Of a stretch of DNA of 57,359 nt, positions 8,463-17,959 are shown one piece after another. Source of the DNA: MGBC163016 sp964462135 (GTDB taxonomy: Bacteria > Actinomycetota > Coriobacteriia > Coriobacteriales > Eggerthellaceae); assembly GCA_964462135.1 (NCBI GenBank), contig CAYWWK010000012.1, forward strand, positions 1 to 57,359. Direction: 5' to 3'. The notes beneath the pieces are model-generated. The model was given only the letters and a program-made list of their open reading frames with translations, searched no databases and was not told the DNA's origin. The stretch's first letter is position 1. Each line of letters begins with the position of its first letter. A program made the position numbers and the translations under genes.

Positions 8463-9518
8463 ATGTCACTGCTTGACCGGTTCGCTGACTTCGGAGGGAA
8501 CATGGCCACGGATATGGCCATCGACCTTGGAACCGCGAATACGCTTGTAGCTATAACGGGCGAAGGCATCGTCATCAATGAGCCTTCCGTCGTTGCCATA
8601 GAGAAGAGCACGCATCGTGTCCTTGCCGTGGGGCATGAGGCGAAGAACATGATCAACCACACCCCTGATGCCTTCAGCGCGGAGCATCCCTTGAAGGACG
8701 GGGTCATCGCTGATTATGATGTGACCGAAGCGATGCTCTCGGCATTCATCAACAAGGCCTCAGACCGGAAGTATCCGTGGCAGGCCAAGCCCCGTATCGT
8801 CATTTGCATTCCCTGTGGTGCTACCAGCGTTGAGAAGCGTGCGGTCTTCGAGGCTGCCATCCAAGCCGGTGCCAAGCAGGCCTATCTCATCGAAGAGCCC
8901 ATGGCGGCGGCCATGGGTGCCGATCTTCCCGTCACGGAACCAACTGGATCGATGGTGGTCGACATCGGTGGCGGCACCACCGAGGTTGCTGTCATCTCCT
9001 TGGGAGGCATCGTTTCCTCATCCTCTCTCCGCCTGGCAGGCAATCGGCTTGATGAAGCCATCGCCATGCATCTGCGTGATCTTCTGGGCATCAAGATAGG
9101 GGAGCGTACCGCCGAGGTCATCAAGATCAAGATCGGCAGTGTCCTTCCTTTCGAAGACGGCCGTGAGCGCGACATGATCATCTCGGGGCAGGATGTCTAT
9201 ACCGAACAGCCCAAAGAGGTCACTATCCAGTCTGAGGATGTGCGGGCGGCGCTTCAGGCACCTATCGAGGAGATGGTCCTGCACATCAAGGACACCTTCA
9301 AGACAACCAATCCTGATCTGGCTTCGGATATCATCCAGAATGGGATTCTGCTCACGGGGGGCGGTGGTCTGCTCTCAGGACTTGATCGCTACCTCACGGA
9401 TCGTCTGGAGATCCCGGTGTGGGTGAGTGAAACGGCACTTACCAATGTGGTCTCCGGATGCCTGAAGGTACTGGAGACGCCCACGGCGCTCAGACAGACC
9501 CTGATGAGATCCAAATAG
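8463..9518 (+). CDS. mreB: Rod-shape-determining protein MreB
   Basis: MreB is the bacterial actin homologue that moves with the lateral wall synthesis machinery. The ATPase phosphate-1 motif is MAIDLGTANTLV and phosphate-2 is MVVDIGGGTTEVAVISLGG. The adenosine motif is LLTGGGGLLSGLD. The first 13 residues (MSLLDRFADFGGN) could form the membrane-binding amphipathic helix known for MreB, so I kept the upstream ATG. An internal ATG at 8502 has its own GGAGGG. A TATGATACAAT element at 8410-8420 is a plausible -10 region. It begins a five-gene shape operon. Confidence 0.96.
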   Translation: MSLLDRFADFGGNMATDMAIDLGTANTLVAITGEGIVINEPSVVAIEKSTHRVLAVGHEAKNMINHTPDAFSAEHPLKDGVIADYDVTEAMLSAFINKASDRKYPWQAKPRIVICIPCGATSVEKRAVFEAAIQAGAKQAYLIEEPMAAAMGADLPVTEPTGSMVVDIGGGTTEVAVISLGGIVSSSSLRLAGNRLDEAIAMHLRDLLGIKIGERTAEVIKIKIGSVLPFEDGRERDMIISGQDVYTEQPKEVTIQSEDVRAALQAPIEEMVLHIKDTFKTTNPDLASDIIQNGILLTGGGGLLSGLDRYLTDRLEIPVWVSETALTNVVSGCLKVLETPTALRQTLMRSK

Positions 9519-9545
9519 TCCGAAGAGTGGACATCCCATAAGATC

Positions 9546-10466
9546 GTGGCTCTCAACTTCCAAGACCAAGGTACGCATCTCACGCGTCTCATTGCTGGCA
9601 TTCTGGCAGCCATTGGCATAGCCATGATAGCCGTCTATGCCATCGAAGGGGATGAGGGGCCTCTCCATCGCGTCCAGCAGACGGTGCATTCCTGGATCGC
9701 ACCCATTCAATTCGCGGGGTCCCATGTTGACGCTGCGGTCACTCAGGCCGAACAGGCGGTGGCAGATGCCTCCGCTGATGAAGCCACGCTCTCTTCGCTC
9801 AAGGAGAAGAATGCCGAATTGACCCGATTGCTGACCCAGGCTGAGGAGTATCGGCTGGAATCCGAGCGCTTGCGGGGATTGCTCGATCTGAAGGATACCT
9901 ATCACATCGAGGGGATAGGTGCTCGGATAATCGGGCGCTCATCGGATGCATGGAATCAGACGGTCACCATCGATGTGGGCACTGATGATGGTGTCCAGAA
10001 GGGTTTGACGGTCATGGGGTCAGCGGGAGTCATCGGACAGGTGATGGAGGCCAATGCCGCCTCATCGGTGGTGCGCCTCCTCACAGACCCCAATTCCGGC
10101 GTGGCGGCACAGGTTCAATCAAGCCGGGTGGAGGGCATAGTCACCGGGTCGTTGTCTGGTGCCCTGCATCTTGAGAATGTCTCAGCAAGCGCCGTCGTCA
10201 ACCAGGGTGATGTCGTGCTCACCAGCGGCTTGGGGGGAAGCTTCACCAAGGGTCTCTTGATTGGAACGGTGGTTCGCGTTGAAGGCAATGCCAACGATGG
10301 AACACGGGTGATCGTCGTTGCCCCCAATGAAGAGGCTTCATCCCTTGAGGAAGTGACGGTGGTCTTCAGCGCGAGTGAGTCCGGTGGCGTCATCAAGTCT
10401 CCTTCTTCTGATGATGCTTCCTCCGCTGAATCTTCAGACGCCTCATCATCGGAGGATGGGTCATGA
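9546..10466 (+). CDS. mreC: Rod-shape-determining protein MreC
   Basis: MreC is a bitopic membrane protein that links MreB to PBP2 outside the membrane. A membrane helix lies at about residues 13-34, then a coiled-coil rich in Ala, Glu and Leu, then the beta-barrel domain (GSAGVIGQVMEAN and TSGLGGSFTKGLLIGTV are typical). The last 30 or so residues are a Ser/Asp run ending SSSEDGS, an acidic external tail not common in the family. The start is GTG at 9546; no strong ribosome site is seen. The stop overlaps mreD by four bases (ATGA). Confidence 0.92.
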   Translation: MALNFQDQGTHLTRLIAGILAAIGIAMIAVYAIEGDEGPLHRVQQTVHSWIAPIQFAGSHVDAAVTQAEQAVADASADEATLSSLKEKNAELTRLLTQAEEYRLESERLRGLLDLKDTYHIEGIGARIIGRSSDAWNQTVTIDVGTDDGVQKGLTVMGSAGVIGQVMEANAASSVVRLLTDPNSGVAAQVQSSRVEGIVTGSLSGALHLENVSASAVVNQGDVVLTSGLGGSFTKGLLIGTVVRVEGNANDGTRVIVVAPNEEASSLEEVTVVFSASESGGVIKSPSSDDASSAESSDASSSEDGS

Positions 10467-10978
10467 TGCCGCGCTTCGTACCTGAGGTGATCTGCACGGT
10501 CATCGTTCTTCTCCTGCAGGTGATGATCGCCCCTGCCATGAGCATCGGCTTGATCACTCCCAATTTCGTCCTGTCATTCTGTGTGGCCTTCGCAGTTGCC
10601 TCCCGCAGGCCCAATGTGGTGGTGATGCCTTTCGTGGCCGGACTGCTGTTCGACCTGATGGGGACGGGTCCGGTGGGCGCCTTCGCGCTTCTGTGCCTCG
10701 TATTCTCAGGTCTGGCGGTCCTTCTGTTCTTCCGTATGGATAACGACACCCTCTTCATACCATTGGTTTGCATCTGCATCTGCATTCTGGGGGCCGATGT
10801 GCTGTATTCCTGCATCTGCGTGACGTGCGGATGGCATGTTGGTTTAGGGGAGGCGCTGCTCTATCGGTCGTTGCCATCCTTTCTCTATGATACCGTGGTA
10901 GCGCTTGTGATGTATCCCCTCTTGCGGCTTATACTCAAGCGAACTGACAGGAATGCGGAGATGCCATCAATAGGCTAG
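10463..10978 (+). CDS. mreD: Rod-shape-determining protein MreD
   Basis: This 171-residue, very hydrophobic protein with five or six predicted membrane segments sits directly after mreC, overlapping it by four bases. Sequence conservation in MreD is low, so the call rests on position, length, hydrophobicity and the segment NVVVMPFVAGLLFDLMGTGP. That segment resembles the family's conserved stretch of a small acidic site after a membrane helix. It is expected to work with MreC in the elongasome. Confidence 0.88.
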   Translation: MMPRFVPEVICTVIVLLLQVMIAPAMSIGLITPNFVLSFCVAFAVASRRPNVVVMPFVAGLLFDLMGTGPVGAFALLCLVFSGLAVLLFFRMDNDTLFIPLVCICICILGADVLYSCICVTCGWHVGLGEALLYRSLPSFLYDTVVALVMYPLLRLILKRTDRNAEMPSIG

Positions 10979-10996
10979 GAGCCAACTGGGATAGCT

Positions 10997-13156
10997 ATGA
11001 CGCTAGCGGTAATTGCAGGGATTATTACAGCGGTGATCCTCGTGGGTGCCGTTTTGGTCTATGTGATCGTCAGACGAAGGGACGCGAACCAGTCTGCTTC
11101 GGATGATGCATTGGGCGCCGAACTCACGAATATCAAGGTCGGTTTCGATGAGGCTTCCTCTCAGGCGGGGGATTCCCATAGGGATGTCAAGGTTTCAACC
11201 ACGGATGCCTCTTCAAAGACGCCCTATTCCTTCTCAAGGAGATTCATCGCCTTGGGTGTTTTGGCGGGAGGGGTGTTCGCCACGCTTGCTGCCCGTATCT
11301 GGAACCTGCAGGTCAAAAGCGGGCAAGGCTATGAGAAGGAAGCGGAAGACAACCTGCTTACCAGCGTTTCCACTCCCGCGCCTCGCGGGTGCATCTACGA
11401 CGCGCGTGGGCGAGAGCTGGTCACGAACAAGTCCAGTCAGACGGTCCTTGCAGAGCCATCGGTTGCCGATGATGCCGATACGGTGCTGCGTCTGGCGGCC
11501 GTCTTGGGTATTCCTGCCCCCATCGTTCGTCAGCGCATCTCTGACGCCTCCAGCGGAGCGCAGAACCAGCGGGTGGTGGCAGAGGGGGTGCGTCTGCGGG
11601 ACATCGCCTTCATCGCAGAGCATCCGGATGCCTTCGAAGGCGTCAGCATGGAAACGCGAACCGTCCGGGATTATCCCTACGGTGCCTTGGCGTCTCACGT
11701 TCTGGGCTACACCGGCTCTCCGACTGATGATGAGCTTGCACAGGTGACTTCGGGCCGCAAGGTGTACAGCACTGATATCGTGGGCAAGAGCGGCATCGAG
11801 CGGATCTATGACAGCGCTCTTTCGGGGGATCAGGGAGAACGACACATGATGGTCGATGCCCAAGGAAGCGTTGTGGCGGTTATCGGCGAGACGCTTCCCT
11901 CGAAGGGATCCGACCTCTATCTGACCATCGATGCCCATGCGCAGAGTGTGGCGGATCGCGCGCTTGCCGAGATGATCGCTCCTCTGGGTGACATCGGGAC
12001 CGGCAAGGGTCTGGGAGGGGCGGTCGTGGCCATGAACGTCAAGGACGGTTCCATCCCCGTCATGGCCAGCTATCCCACGTTCGACCCCTCCTATTTCACC
12101 AATGGCATCCCCCAGGACATCTGGGATCTCTACAACACGGAGGAATCCAATGCGCCCATGGTGAATCGTGTGGTGAATGGGCAATATGCTCCCGCCTCCA
12201 CATTCAAGGCATTCACATCCATGGCAGGCCTTCATCATGGGTTCGCTGACTATGAGACTGAATGGGAATGCGGTGGTGCCTGGGATGGCTTCCATAGCGG
12301 GGACGTTCAGAAATGCTGGTTGCACAGCGGTCATGGTTTCATGAATCTCCATGACGGCATCGTCAATTCCTGCGATGTCGTTTTCTATGAGATAGCCAAG
12401 GCCTTCTATGATCATGGCCCCGAGGGTTCAGGCGAGATATCCGAAACGGCGCTCCAGGAGTATCTGCAGCTGTACAACTTCGGCTCGCCCACCGGCATTG
12501 ATCTGCCTGACGAATCCGTTGGACGCATTCCCACGCCGGAATGGAAGGCTGAGCAATGGAGGAATGTCCCGTCAGAGGCCCATTGGCGGGGAGGCGACTA
12601 CACGAACATGATCATTGGCCAGGGTGATGTGTTGGCAACCCCCCTGCAGATCGCCGTTGCCTACGGTGCCATCGCAACGGGACGGATATTGAAGCCCCAT
12701 CTTCTCTCGGAGGTACGCAACGGCGATGGGGAAGTGGTCCTCAGTGCCCAGACCGAAGTGGTGGGAGAGCCGGATGTGAACCAGGAGCATCTCGAATACG
12801 TGCGCGAATCGCTCCATGACATGATATCGGAGAGCCATGATGCATGGCCTTCCTTCTCTTCCCGTGGGCTTGATGCGGCGGGAAAATCGGGCACCGCAGA
12901 GCATACTGACCGTCTTGCCGATGCCTGGTTTGTCGCCTATGCGCCCTACGATGACCCGACCTACGTCGTTGCCTGTGTTCTGGAAGAGGGTGACAGCGGA
13001 GCGCAGACGGCAGCGCCCATCGTAGCCAAGGTCCTTGCCGCACTCTTCGAAGGGGATTCGAAGGACGCCTCTGACCTTGAGGTCGACCATATCTCGGGTT
13101 CTTCGGGAAGATCCGTCGCCCGCGACAGCGGTGCAAGTTCCACGAGGACGGACTGA
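10997..13156 (+). CDS. mrdA: Penicillin-binding protein 2 (class B transpeptidase), extra N-terminal helix
   Basis: This is the elongasome transpeptidase that crosslinks lateral peptidoglycan with RodA. Catalytic motifs are STFK with nucleophile Ser401, a Ser-Cys-Asp variant of the SxN motif (NSCDVVFYEI) and KSGT at 630-633. The dimerisation domain precedes them (APRGCIYDARGRELV). The N terminus is odd. A first hydrophobic segment (residues 2-26) ends in three Arg. About 55 polar residues follow, then a second helix near 84-100. Class B PBPs normally have one helix. The 719-residue length is on the long side. The ribosome site is weak, so a later start is possible but none is obvious. Confidence 0.93.
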   Translation: MTLAVIAGIITAVILVGAVLVYVIVRRRDANQSASDDALGAELTNIKVGFDEASSQAGDSHRDVKVSTTDASSKTPYSFSRRFIALGVLAGGVFATLAARIWNLQVKSGQGYEKEAEDNLLTSVSTPAPRGCIYDARGRELVTNKSSQTVLAEPSVADDADTVLRLAAVLGIPAPIVRQRISDASSGAQNQRVVAEGVRLRDIAFIAEHPDAFEGVSMETRTVRDYPYGALASHVLGYTGSPTDDELAQVTSGRKVYSTDIVGKSGIERIYDSALSGDQGERHMMVDAQGSVVAVIGETLPSKGSDLYLTIDAHAQSVADRALAEMIAPLGDIGTGKGLGGAVVAMNVKDGSIPVMASYPTFDPSYFTNGIPQDIWDLYNTEESNAPMVNRVVNGQYAPASTFKAFTSMAGLHHGFADYETEWECGGAWDGFHSGDVQKCWLHSGHGFMNLHDGIVNSCDVVFYEIAKAFYDHGPEGSGEISETALQEYLQLYNFGSPTGIDLPDESVGRIPTPEWKAEQWRNVPSEAHWRGGDYTNMIIGQGDVLATPLQIAVAYGAIATGRILKPHLLSEVRNGDGEVVLSAQTEVVGEPDVNQEHLEYVRESLHDMISESHDAWPSFSSRGLDAAGKSGTAEHTDRLADAWFVAYAPYDDPTYVVACVLEEGDSGAQTAAPIVAKVLAALFEGDSKDASDLEVDHISGSSGRSVARDSGASSTRTD

Positions 13157-13158
13157 TC

Positions 13159-14394
13159 ATGCCTCTGCCGCAGATAGATTCAGTGCATGCCGGTGCCACT
13201 CCCACCCATGCCGCCGCATCCAAACGGTCAAGCAGGATCTCCTCGGTGGTGTGCTGGCCCTTCCTCATCGTGTGCCTGCTGCTGGTAGCATTCGGTCTGC
13301 TTGTCTGCTGGTCGGCGGTGCTCAACGACGAGGATTACTCGTTCTCTCGCCAACTGGTTGGGGTGGCTTTGGGGATCCTGTGCATGATGGCCCTGTGGAT
13401 GTTCGATTATCGCAAGTTCGGGTCCATGACCTATCCGCTCCTGATCGTCAGCGTCGTGCTCATCCTCTCACCCCATCTGCCGTTCATCGGTCGCACCGTC
13501 ATGGGGGCCACCTCTTGGATCTACATCGGCATGCAGGTGCAGCCAGGGGAATTCGCAAAGGTCACGGTCGTGCTCTTCGCTGCCAGCCTTCTGGCGAAGT
13601 ACAACGGACAATTGAATGATGTCAAGCAGTATTGCAAATGCGTCTGCCTGCTGTTCATTCCCTTCCTCTGCATCATGACGCAGCCCGATCTGGGTACGGG
13701 GCTTGTGTACCTGTTCATCTCAGCGGTGGTGCTCGTGATGGGGGGAGCGCGTTTGCGGTTGCTGCTCATCACGCTTGCGATCTTCATCGGAGCCATCGCG
13801 GCGGTCTTCGCCCTTGATGAGGTATTGAAGTACCAGACATCTGACGGCTCATGGGAATACCGGCTCCTCAAGAACTACCAGCGCAACCGTCTGCTTGTCT
13901 TCATGAATCAGGATGCGCTCTCCACCACCGATGAGGGCTACAACCTGAAACAGGCCATGATCGCCATCGGCTCAGGAGGGCTGTTCGGCAAGGGGATCGG
14001 ATCAGCCACTCAGTCATCGCTTGGCTTTCTCCCTGAGGCCCCCACTGATTTCATCTTCTGCGTCTTGGCTGAGGAATGGGGTTTTTTTGGCGTCATTGTG
14101 CTTTTGGGTCTCTATATCGCGCTGGTGGCCATCAGCATCCACATTGCCCGCACCTGTGGGAATCTATTCGGCATGCTGGTGGTGTGCGCCATTGTGGGAA
14201 TGTGGCTGTTCCAGATCCTTGAGAACATCGGGATGTGCTGCGGACTCATGCCCATCACTGGCATTCCGCTTCCCTTCGTCAGCTATGGCTCATCCTTCAT
14301 GATCGTGAATTTTGCGATGCTGGGACTGATATCATCTGTATACTCGCATGAGATGGCACCGATGACAGGAGCAGGCTATGGGTCTACCCGTTGA
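13159..14394 (+). CDS. rodA: Rod-shape-determining glycosyltransferase RodA (SEDS)
   Basis: RodA polymerises lipid II into glycan strands in partnership with PBP2, encoded just upstream with two bases between. The 411-residue protein has about ten membrane segments. SEDS motifs include GATSWIYIGMQVQPGEFAK, QPDLGTG and the C-terminal TGIPLPFVSYGSS. The NLKQAMIAIGSGGLFGKG segment holds the large external loop residues typical of RodA/FtsW. Position in the mre cluster favours RodA over FtsW. The 3' end overlaps the next gene by 17 bases. Confidence 0.94.
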   Translation: MPLPQIDSVHAGATPTHAAASKRSSRISSVVCWPFLIVCLLLVAFGLLVCWSAVLNDEDYSFSRQLVGVALGILCMMALWMFDYRKFGSMTYPLLIVSVVLILSPHLPFIGRTVMGATSWIYIGMQVQPGEFAKVTVVLFAASLLAKYNGQLNDVKQYCKCVCLLFIPFLCIMTQPDLGTGLVYLFISAVVLVMGGARLRLLLITLAIFIGAIAAVFALDEVLKYQTSDGSWEYRLLKNYQRNRLLVFMNQDALSTTDEGYNLKQAMIAIGSGGLFGKGIGSATQSSLGFLPEAPTDFIFCVLAEEWGFFGVIVLLGLYIALVAISIHIARTCGNLFGMLVVCAIVGMWLFQILENIGMCCGLMPITGIPLPFVSYGSSFMIVNFAMLGLISSVYSHEMAPMTGAGYGSTR

Positions 14395-15460
14395 TATCCC
14401 TGAGGTCTTCAAGATAGCGAAGGACATGCAGGCCGTTGGCAGCGTTCCTCTTTCAGTGTCGGTGATCATCGATGACACATCCGATGGGGGCCTGGCCGCC
14501 AAGGTGCGTGCCGCCTTCGCCTCCACCAACGCCCATACGCGTGTGACGGTCACCTATCTTGACAGCGGCTATGCTCCTCGAGAGACGCGCGATGATTTCG
14601 TCGTCATCGTCGCTGGTTCTTCTCCCGAGGTTGGCAGGCTTGCCGAAAGGATTCGCGATCTTTCCGTTCCGGTGATGGTGGCGACCGATGATGCCGCCGC
14701 TGTCGCACAGATAGCAACGCAGGTAGATGCGCCTATTCCTCCCGCTGACATCGTGGCACCTGTGAAGCTCAAAGGGGCCATTCAGGAGAAAGTGGCATCT
14801 CTGGTTCCTGCGCTTCGATCCACGGTGGATGACGTGACCGATGAAGGGCCCATTCCACTTGATGAGGAAACCTACAAGTTGCTGTACGCGCGCATGGGTG
14901 AGTGGATCATCACCACCTGTTCTGAGAAGAAGCTCACGTTGGCTCTCGCATTCCCCTTCATTCGCCGCCCCTTGGCTGATGATGCCATCTCGGCCACGGC
15001 GCTGCAGAATGCTGCCGTGGGGTTCGTGCCTATCATCCCAGGGGCCGACATGCCCATCATGACGCTCAATCAGATGAAGATGATCCTGCAGATCGCCACG
15101 GCATACGGCTGCCCCTTGGATGCAAACAGGATCAAGGAATTGGCCTGCGTGCTGGGCGGTGCCTTTCTGGCGCGCAATGTTGCGCGGGCGGGCGCCAAGC
15201 TCATACCCTTCGCTGGATGGGCTGTCAGTGGTGCGGTGGGATTCGCGGCTACTGAGGCGATGGGACGGGCCGCGGTGGAATACTTCGAAGCTGGCGGGGA
15301 TATCGTCGGAGTCGCACAGGTGGTGCAGACGGCACGCGATGGTGCCGTCAATGGACTGAATGAAGCGGCGAAGACCAAGATCGGCCAGCGAGTGATATCG
15401 CGCATGTCTGATGCCGTGCCGGGCTTTGCCCAAGCTGTTTTCCGGGGCAAGCGTTCGTAA
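14378..15460 (+). CDS. DUF697-like membrane-associated protein
   Basis: Function unknown. The C-terminal two thirds resembles DUF697/YcjF-type domains. It has a helical region with PIIPGADMPIMTLNQMKM, then RVGAKL-like glycine and alanine-rich hydrophobic stretches (SGAVGFAATEAMGRAAVEYF). The N-terminal 120 residues are a separate alpha/beta region containing DDFVVIVAGSSPEVGRLAERI. There is no Walker A motif, so it is not itself a GTPase. The ATG overlaps the end of rodA and has AGGAGC upstream, so it is probably part of the shape operon. A link to the envelope is inferred only from position and hydrophobicity. Confidence 0.7.
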   Translation: MGLPVDIPEVFKIAKDMQAVGSVPLSVSVIIDDTSDGGLAAKVRAAFASTNAHTRVTVTYLDSGYAPRETRDDFVVIVAGSSPEVGRLAERIRDLSVPVMVATDDAAAVAQIATQVDAPIPPADIVAPVKLKGAIQEKVASLVPALRSTVDDVTDEGPIPLDEETYKLLYARMGEWIITTCSEKKLTLALAFPFIRRPLADDAISATALQNAAVGFVPIIPGADMPIMTLNQMKMILQIATAYGCPLDANRIKELACVLGGAFLARNVARAGAKLIPFAGWAVSGAVGFAATEAMGRAAVEYFEAGGDIVGVAQVVQTARDGAVNGLNEAAKTKIGQRVISRMSDAVPGFAQAVFRGKRS

Positions 15461-15469
15461 GCGTCTGAT

Positions 15470-17332
15470 ATGTCAAGAAGCAGCATCTGGGACAAGGTTG
15501 CCCCTCTTTTGAGGAACGTTGAACGGCCGGGACGCTATGCGGGCAGTGAATGGGGTGCGCCGACGGTTGGCCGTGAAGGATTTTCCTTCTGTATGGTCTA
15601 CCCCGATACCTATGAGCTGGGTCAGGCTAACCAAGCGGTGCGCATTCTTCAGAACAGGGTGAATGCCGAAGAGGGCATGACGGCTGAACGTGCGTATCTG
15701 CCTGCCGCAGACATGGCCGATGCCATGCGCGAGGCAGCCATCCCCCTGTTCTCGCTTGAGAACACGACGCCTCTTTCGGAATTCGACGTCATTGGGGTGA
15801 CCCTCCCTCACGAGCTCTGTGCGACGAACGTGCTCGAGGTGCTCGATCTCGCTGACATCCCCGTCTGTCGGGAACAGCGGCGCGAATCCGATCCTCTTGT
15901 CATTGGGGGTGGACCGTGCGCCTTCAATCCTGAGCCCTACTCGCGCGCCTTCGACGCCATCATGGTGGGGGAAGGTGAAGAGGCTCTTCCAGAACTGCTC
16001 AGATTGGTGCGGTCCATGAAGGATGAGGGCTGCGCGCGGCAGACTATCGTGGAGGCACTCGCCCAGGTTGAGGGAACGTATGTGCCTTCTCTCTATGCAG
16101 CTACCTCTGACTCCGACGCTTCACTGGAGGCGCGAAAAGATGCCCCTTCAAGGGTGAGGAAGCGCGTCTTCGAAGGATTCTCCCAAGCTGACGCTTGGGA
16201 GCCCATGGTCGTTCCGTTCGTTGAATGCGTTCATGATAGGCTCAATGTGGAGGTGCTCAGAGGATGTTCGCGGGGCTGCCGGTTCTGTCAGGCGGGTATG
16301 ATCTATCGTCCCGTTCGAGAGCGTCCAGCGGATGGAATCGTCGAGGCGGTCAAGAGGGGGATTTGCGAGACGGGCTATGAGGAAGCGAGCCTCACGTCGC
16401 TGTCCACCACTGACCACTCCCAGATCTCCGATATCCTTGCTCGTCTGAACACCCATTTTGCCGGAAGCGGGGTTCGTCTCTCCATTCCTTCCCAGCGTTT
16501 GGATTCCTTCGGGGTCAGCATGGCTGCTTTGGTGGCAGGGCAGAAGCGCGGTGGTCTCACCTTCGCTCCGGAGGCGGGCACCCAGCGGCTGCGCGACGTC
16601 ATCAACAAGAACGTCACTGAACGCGATCTCATGGATGCCGTTGATGCTGCCATGAAGGAGGGCTGGCAGCGGGTGAAGCTCTATTTCATGATAGGCCTTC
16701 CCACTGAGACCGATGAGGATGTCTCACAGATAGGGCGCTTGGCAAGCGATGCCTTCGAGCGAATGCGGCAGGCGGTTCCTCCGTCTGAAAGAGGGCGACT
16801 GAAGATGACGGTGGCCGTGGCGGTATTCGTCCCCAAATCACATACGCCCTTCCAATGGGATGCCCAGATAGATGCCGAAGAGGCCCGTCGTCGCGTGGGG
16901 CTCATCAAGGAGGCGATTCGCTTCAAGGCGGTGCGTGTGGACTACCATGAACCCAAGACCAGCTTCCTGGAGGCGGTTATGAGTCGAGGTGGTCGCGACG
17001 TGGCGCGTTTGGTGGAAGAGGCGTGGAAGCGCGGTGCGCGCTTCGATGCCTGGTCAGAGCATTTCAACGAATCCGCATGGAACCAAGCTGCCCAGAGTCT
17101 GGGGATCGACATGGATTCGGTCGCCTTGGCTCCGTTCGAGTTGGAAGGCCCGCTTCCTTGGGATCACATCGATTCTGGCATCACGAAGGAGTTCCTGAAG
17201 CGCGAGCGTGCTCGTGCACTGGTCGGCCAGACGACGCAGGACTGCACGTTCGGGCGGTGCAGCGCCTGCGGCATCTGCGGCACAGATCATGATGGCGTGG
17301 TGCTTCAAGGGGAAAGAGGCTCTCTTGGCTGA
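15470..17332 (+). CDS. TIGR03960-type radical SAM protein with B12-binding-like N terminus
   Basis: The protein (620 residues) belongs to the radical SAM superfamily. The cluster motif is Cys266-x3-Cys270-x2-Cys273 (RGCSRGCRFCQAG). The N terminus reads ERPGRYAGSEWGAPTV, typical of the TIGR03960 family, followed by a cobalamin-binding-like Rossmann region (IGGGPCAFNPEPYSRAFDAI). A second Cys cluster lies at the C terminus (CTFGRCSACGICG) and could bind another metal centre. Substrate is unknown. The next gene encodes the DUF2344 partner that is often fused or adjacent to this family, and the two probably act together. Confidence 0.88.
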   Translation: MSRSSIWDKVAPLLRNVERPGRYAGSEWGAPTVGREGFSFCMVYPDTYELGQANQAVRILQNRVNAEEGMTAERAYLPAADMADAMREAAIPLFSLENTTPLSEFDVIGVTLPHELCATNVLEVLDLADIPVCREQRRESDPLVIGGGPCAFNPEPYSRAFDAIMVGEGEEALPELLRLVRSMKDEGCARQTIVEALAQVEGTYVPSLYAATSDSDASLEARKDAPSRVRKRVFEGFSQADAWEPMVVPFVECVHDRLNVEVLRGCSRGCRFCQAGMIYRPVRERPADGIVEAVKRGICETGYEEASLTSLSTTDHSQISDILARLNTHFAGSGVRLSIPSQRLDSFGVSMAALVAGQKRGGLTFAPEAGTQRLRDVINKNVTERDLMDAVDAAMKEGWQRVKLYFMIGLPTETDEDVSQIGRLASDAFERMRQAVPPSERGRLKMTVAVAVFVPKSHTPFQWDAQIDAEEARRRVGLIKEAIRFKAVRVDYHEPKTSFLEAVMSRGGRDVARLVEEAWKRGARFDAWSEHFNESAWNQAAQSLGIDMDSVALAPFELEGPLPWDHIDSGITKEFLKRERARALVGQTTQDCTFGRCSACGICGTDHDGVVLQGERGSLG

Positions 17333-17333
17333 G

Positions 17334-17951
17334 ATGCGTACGTTTCGCCTTCGGGTGCGCTATCGCAAGGCAGGACGTCTTGCGATGCTCTCGCACCTCG
17401 AACTCACCCATGCCCTCGAGCGCATGGTCAGGCGCAGTCAGCTTCCCTTCGCGCTCACCCAAGGGTTCTCGCCGCATATGAAGATCGCCTTCGGGCCGGC
17501 TCTTCCTGTTGGAGTGGGTGGTGATGAGGAGGTGTTCGATGTGACGCTGACCTCATACATCGCTCCTGCCAAGGCTCAAGCCGCTTTGGCCCGATGCGCT
17601 CCCGCTGACTTGGCGCCGCAAAGCTGCGAATACGTGGAGACGCAGGCAAAGGCGGCATCGGTGGCGTTTGCCGTGAGTGGCTATGAGGTATCCCTGTCCC
17701 ATCCCTTGAGGCATCTGTCGGTTCCTTCCATCATGACGGTCACGAGAAAGGGAAGGGAACGGCAACTGATTCCAGCCGAATTCATCGAAGAGAGCCCCGT
17801 TCTCACCGCATGCGGATTCACGTTCTCCCTGCGATCCCGGGAAAGCGGTTCGTTGAGGGCCGATGCCTTTGCCCAAGAGTTCATCCAACAAAGCTGCGAT
17901 CCCGACGATCCTCCTTCCATTATCGCATTCACCCGTCGGACGCTTCGATAG
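17334..17951 (+). CDS. DUF2344 / TIGR03936 family protein, radical SAM partner
   Basis: The protein starts MRTFRLRVRYRKAGRLAMLSH, the conserved N terminus of the DUF2344 (TIGR03936) family. It continues QLPFALTQGFSPHMKIAFGPALPVGV, also characteristic. It is 205 residues and soluble. I chose the ATG at 17334, one base after the upstream stop. A TTG at 17325 has a closer AGAGG and would add three residues with a short overlap. Function is unknown but is expected to be coupled to the preceding radical SAM protein, either as substrate carrier or RNA-binding partner; the last point is inference. Confidence 0.85.
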   Translation: MRTFRLRVRYRKAGRLAMLSHLELTHALERMVRRSQLPFALTQGFSPHMKIAFGPALPVGVGGDEEVFDVTLTSYIAPAKAQAALARCAPADLAPQSCEYVETQAKAASVAFAVSGYEVSLSHPLRHLSVPSIMTVTRKGRERQLIPAEFIEESPVLTACGFTFSLRSRESGSLRADAFAQEFIQQSCDPDDPPSIIAFTRRTLR

Positions 17952-17959
17952 CCATCCCC

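Noticed and set aside
11234..12415. A 393-codon minus-strand frame across the PBP2 gene
   Set aside because: Antisense shadow of the transpeptidase, which has all catalytic motifs.
17810..17959. Upstream extension of the CydDC gene start
   Set aside because: It overlaps the certain DUF2344 gene and its residues look unlike a transporter N terminus.
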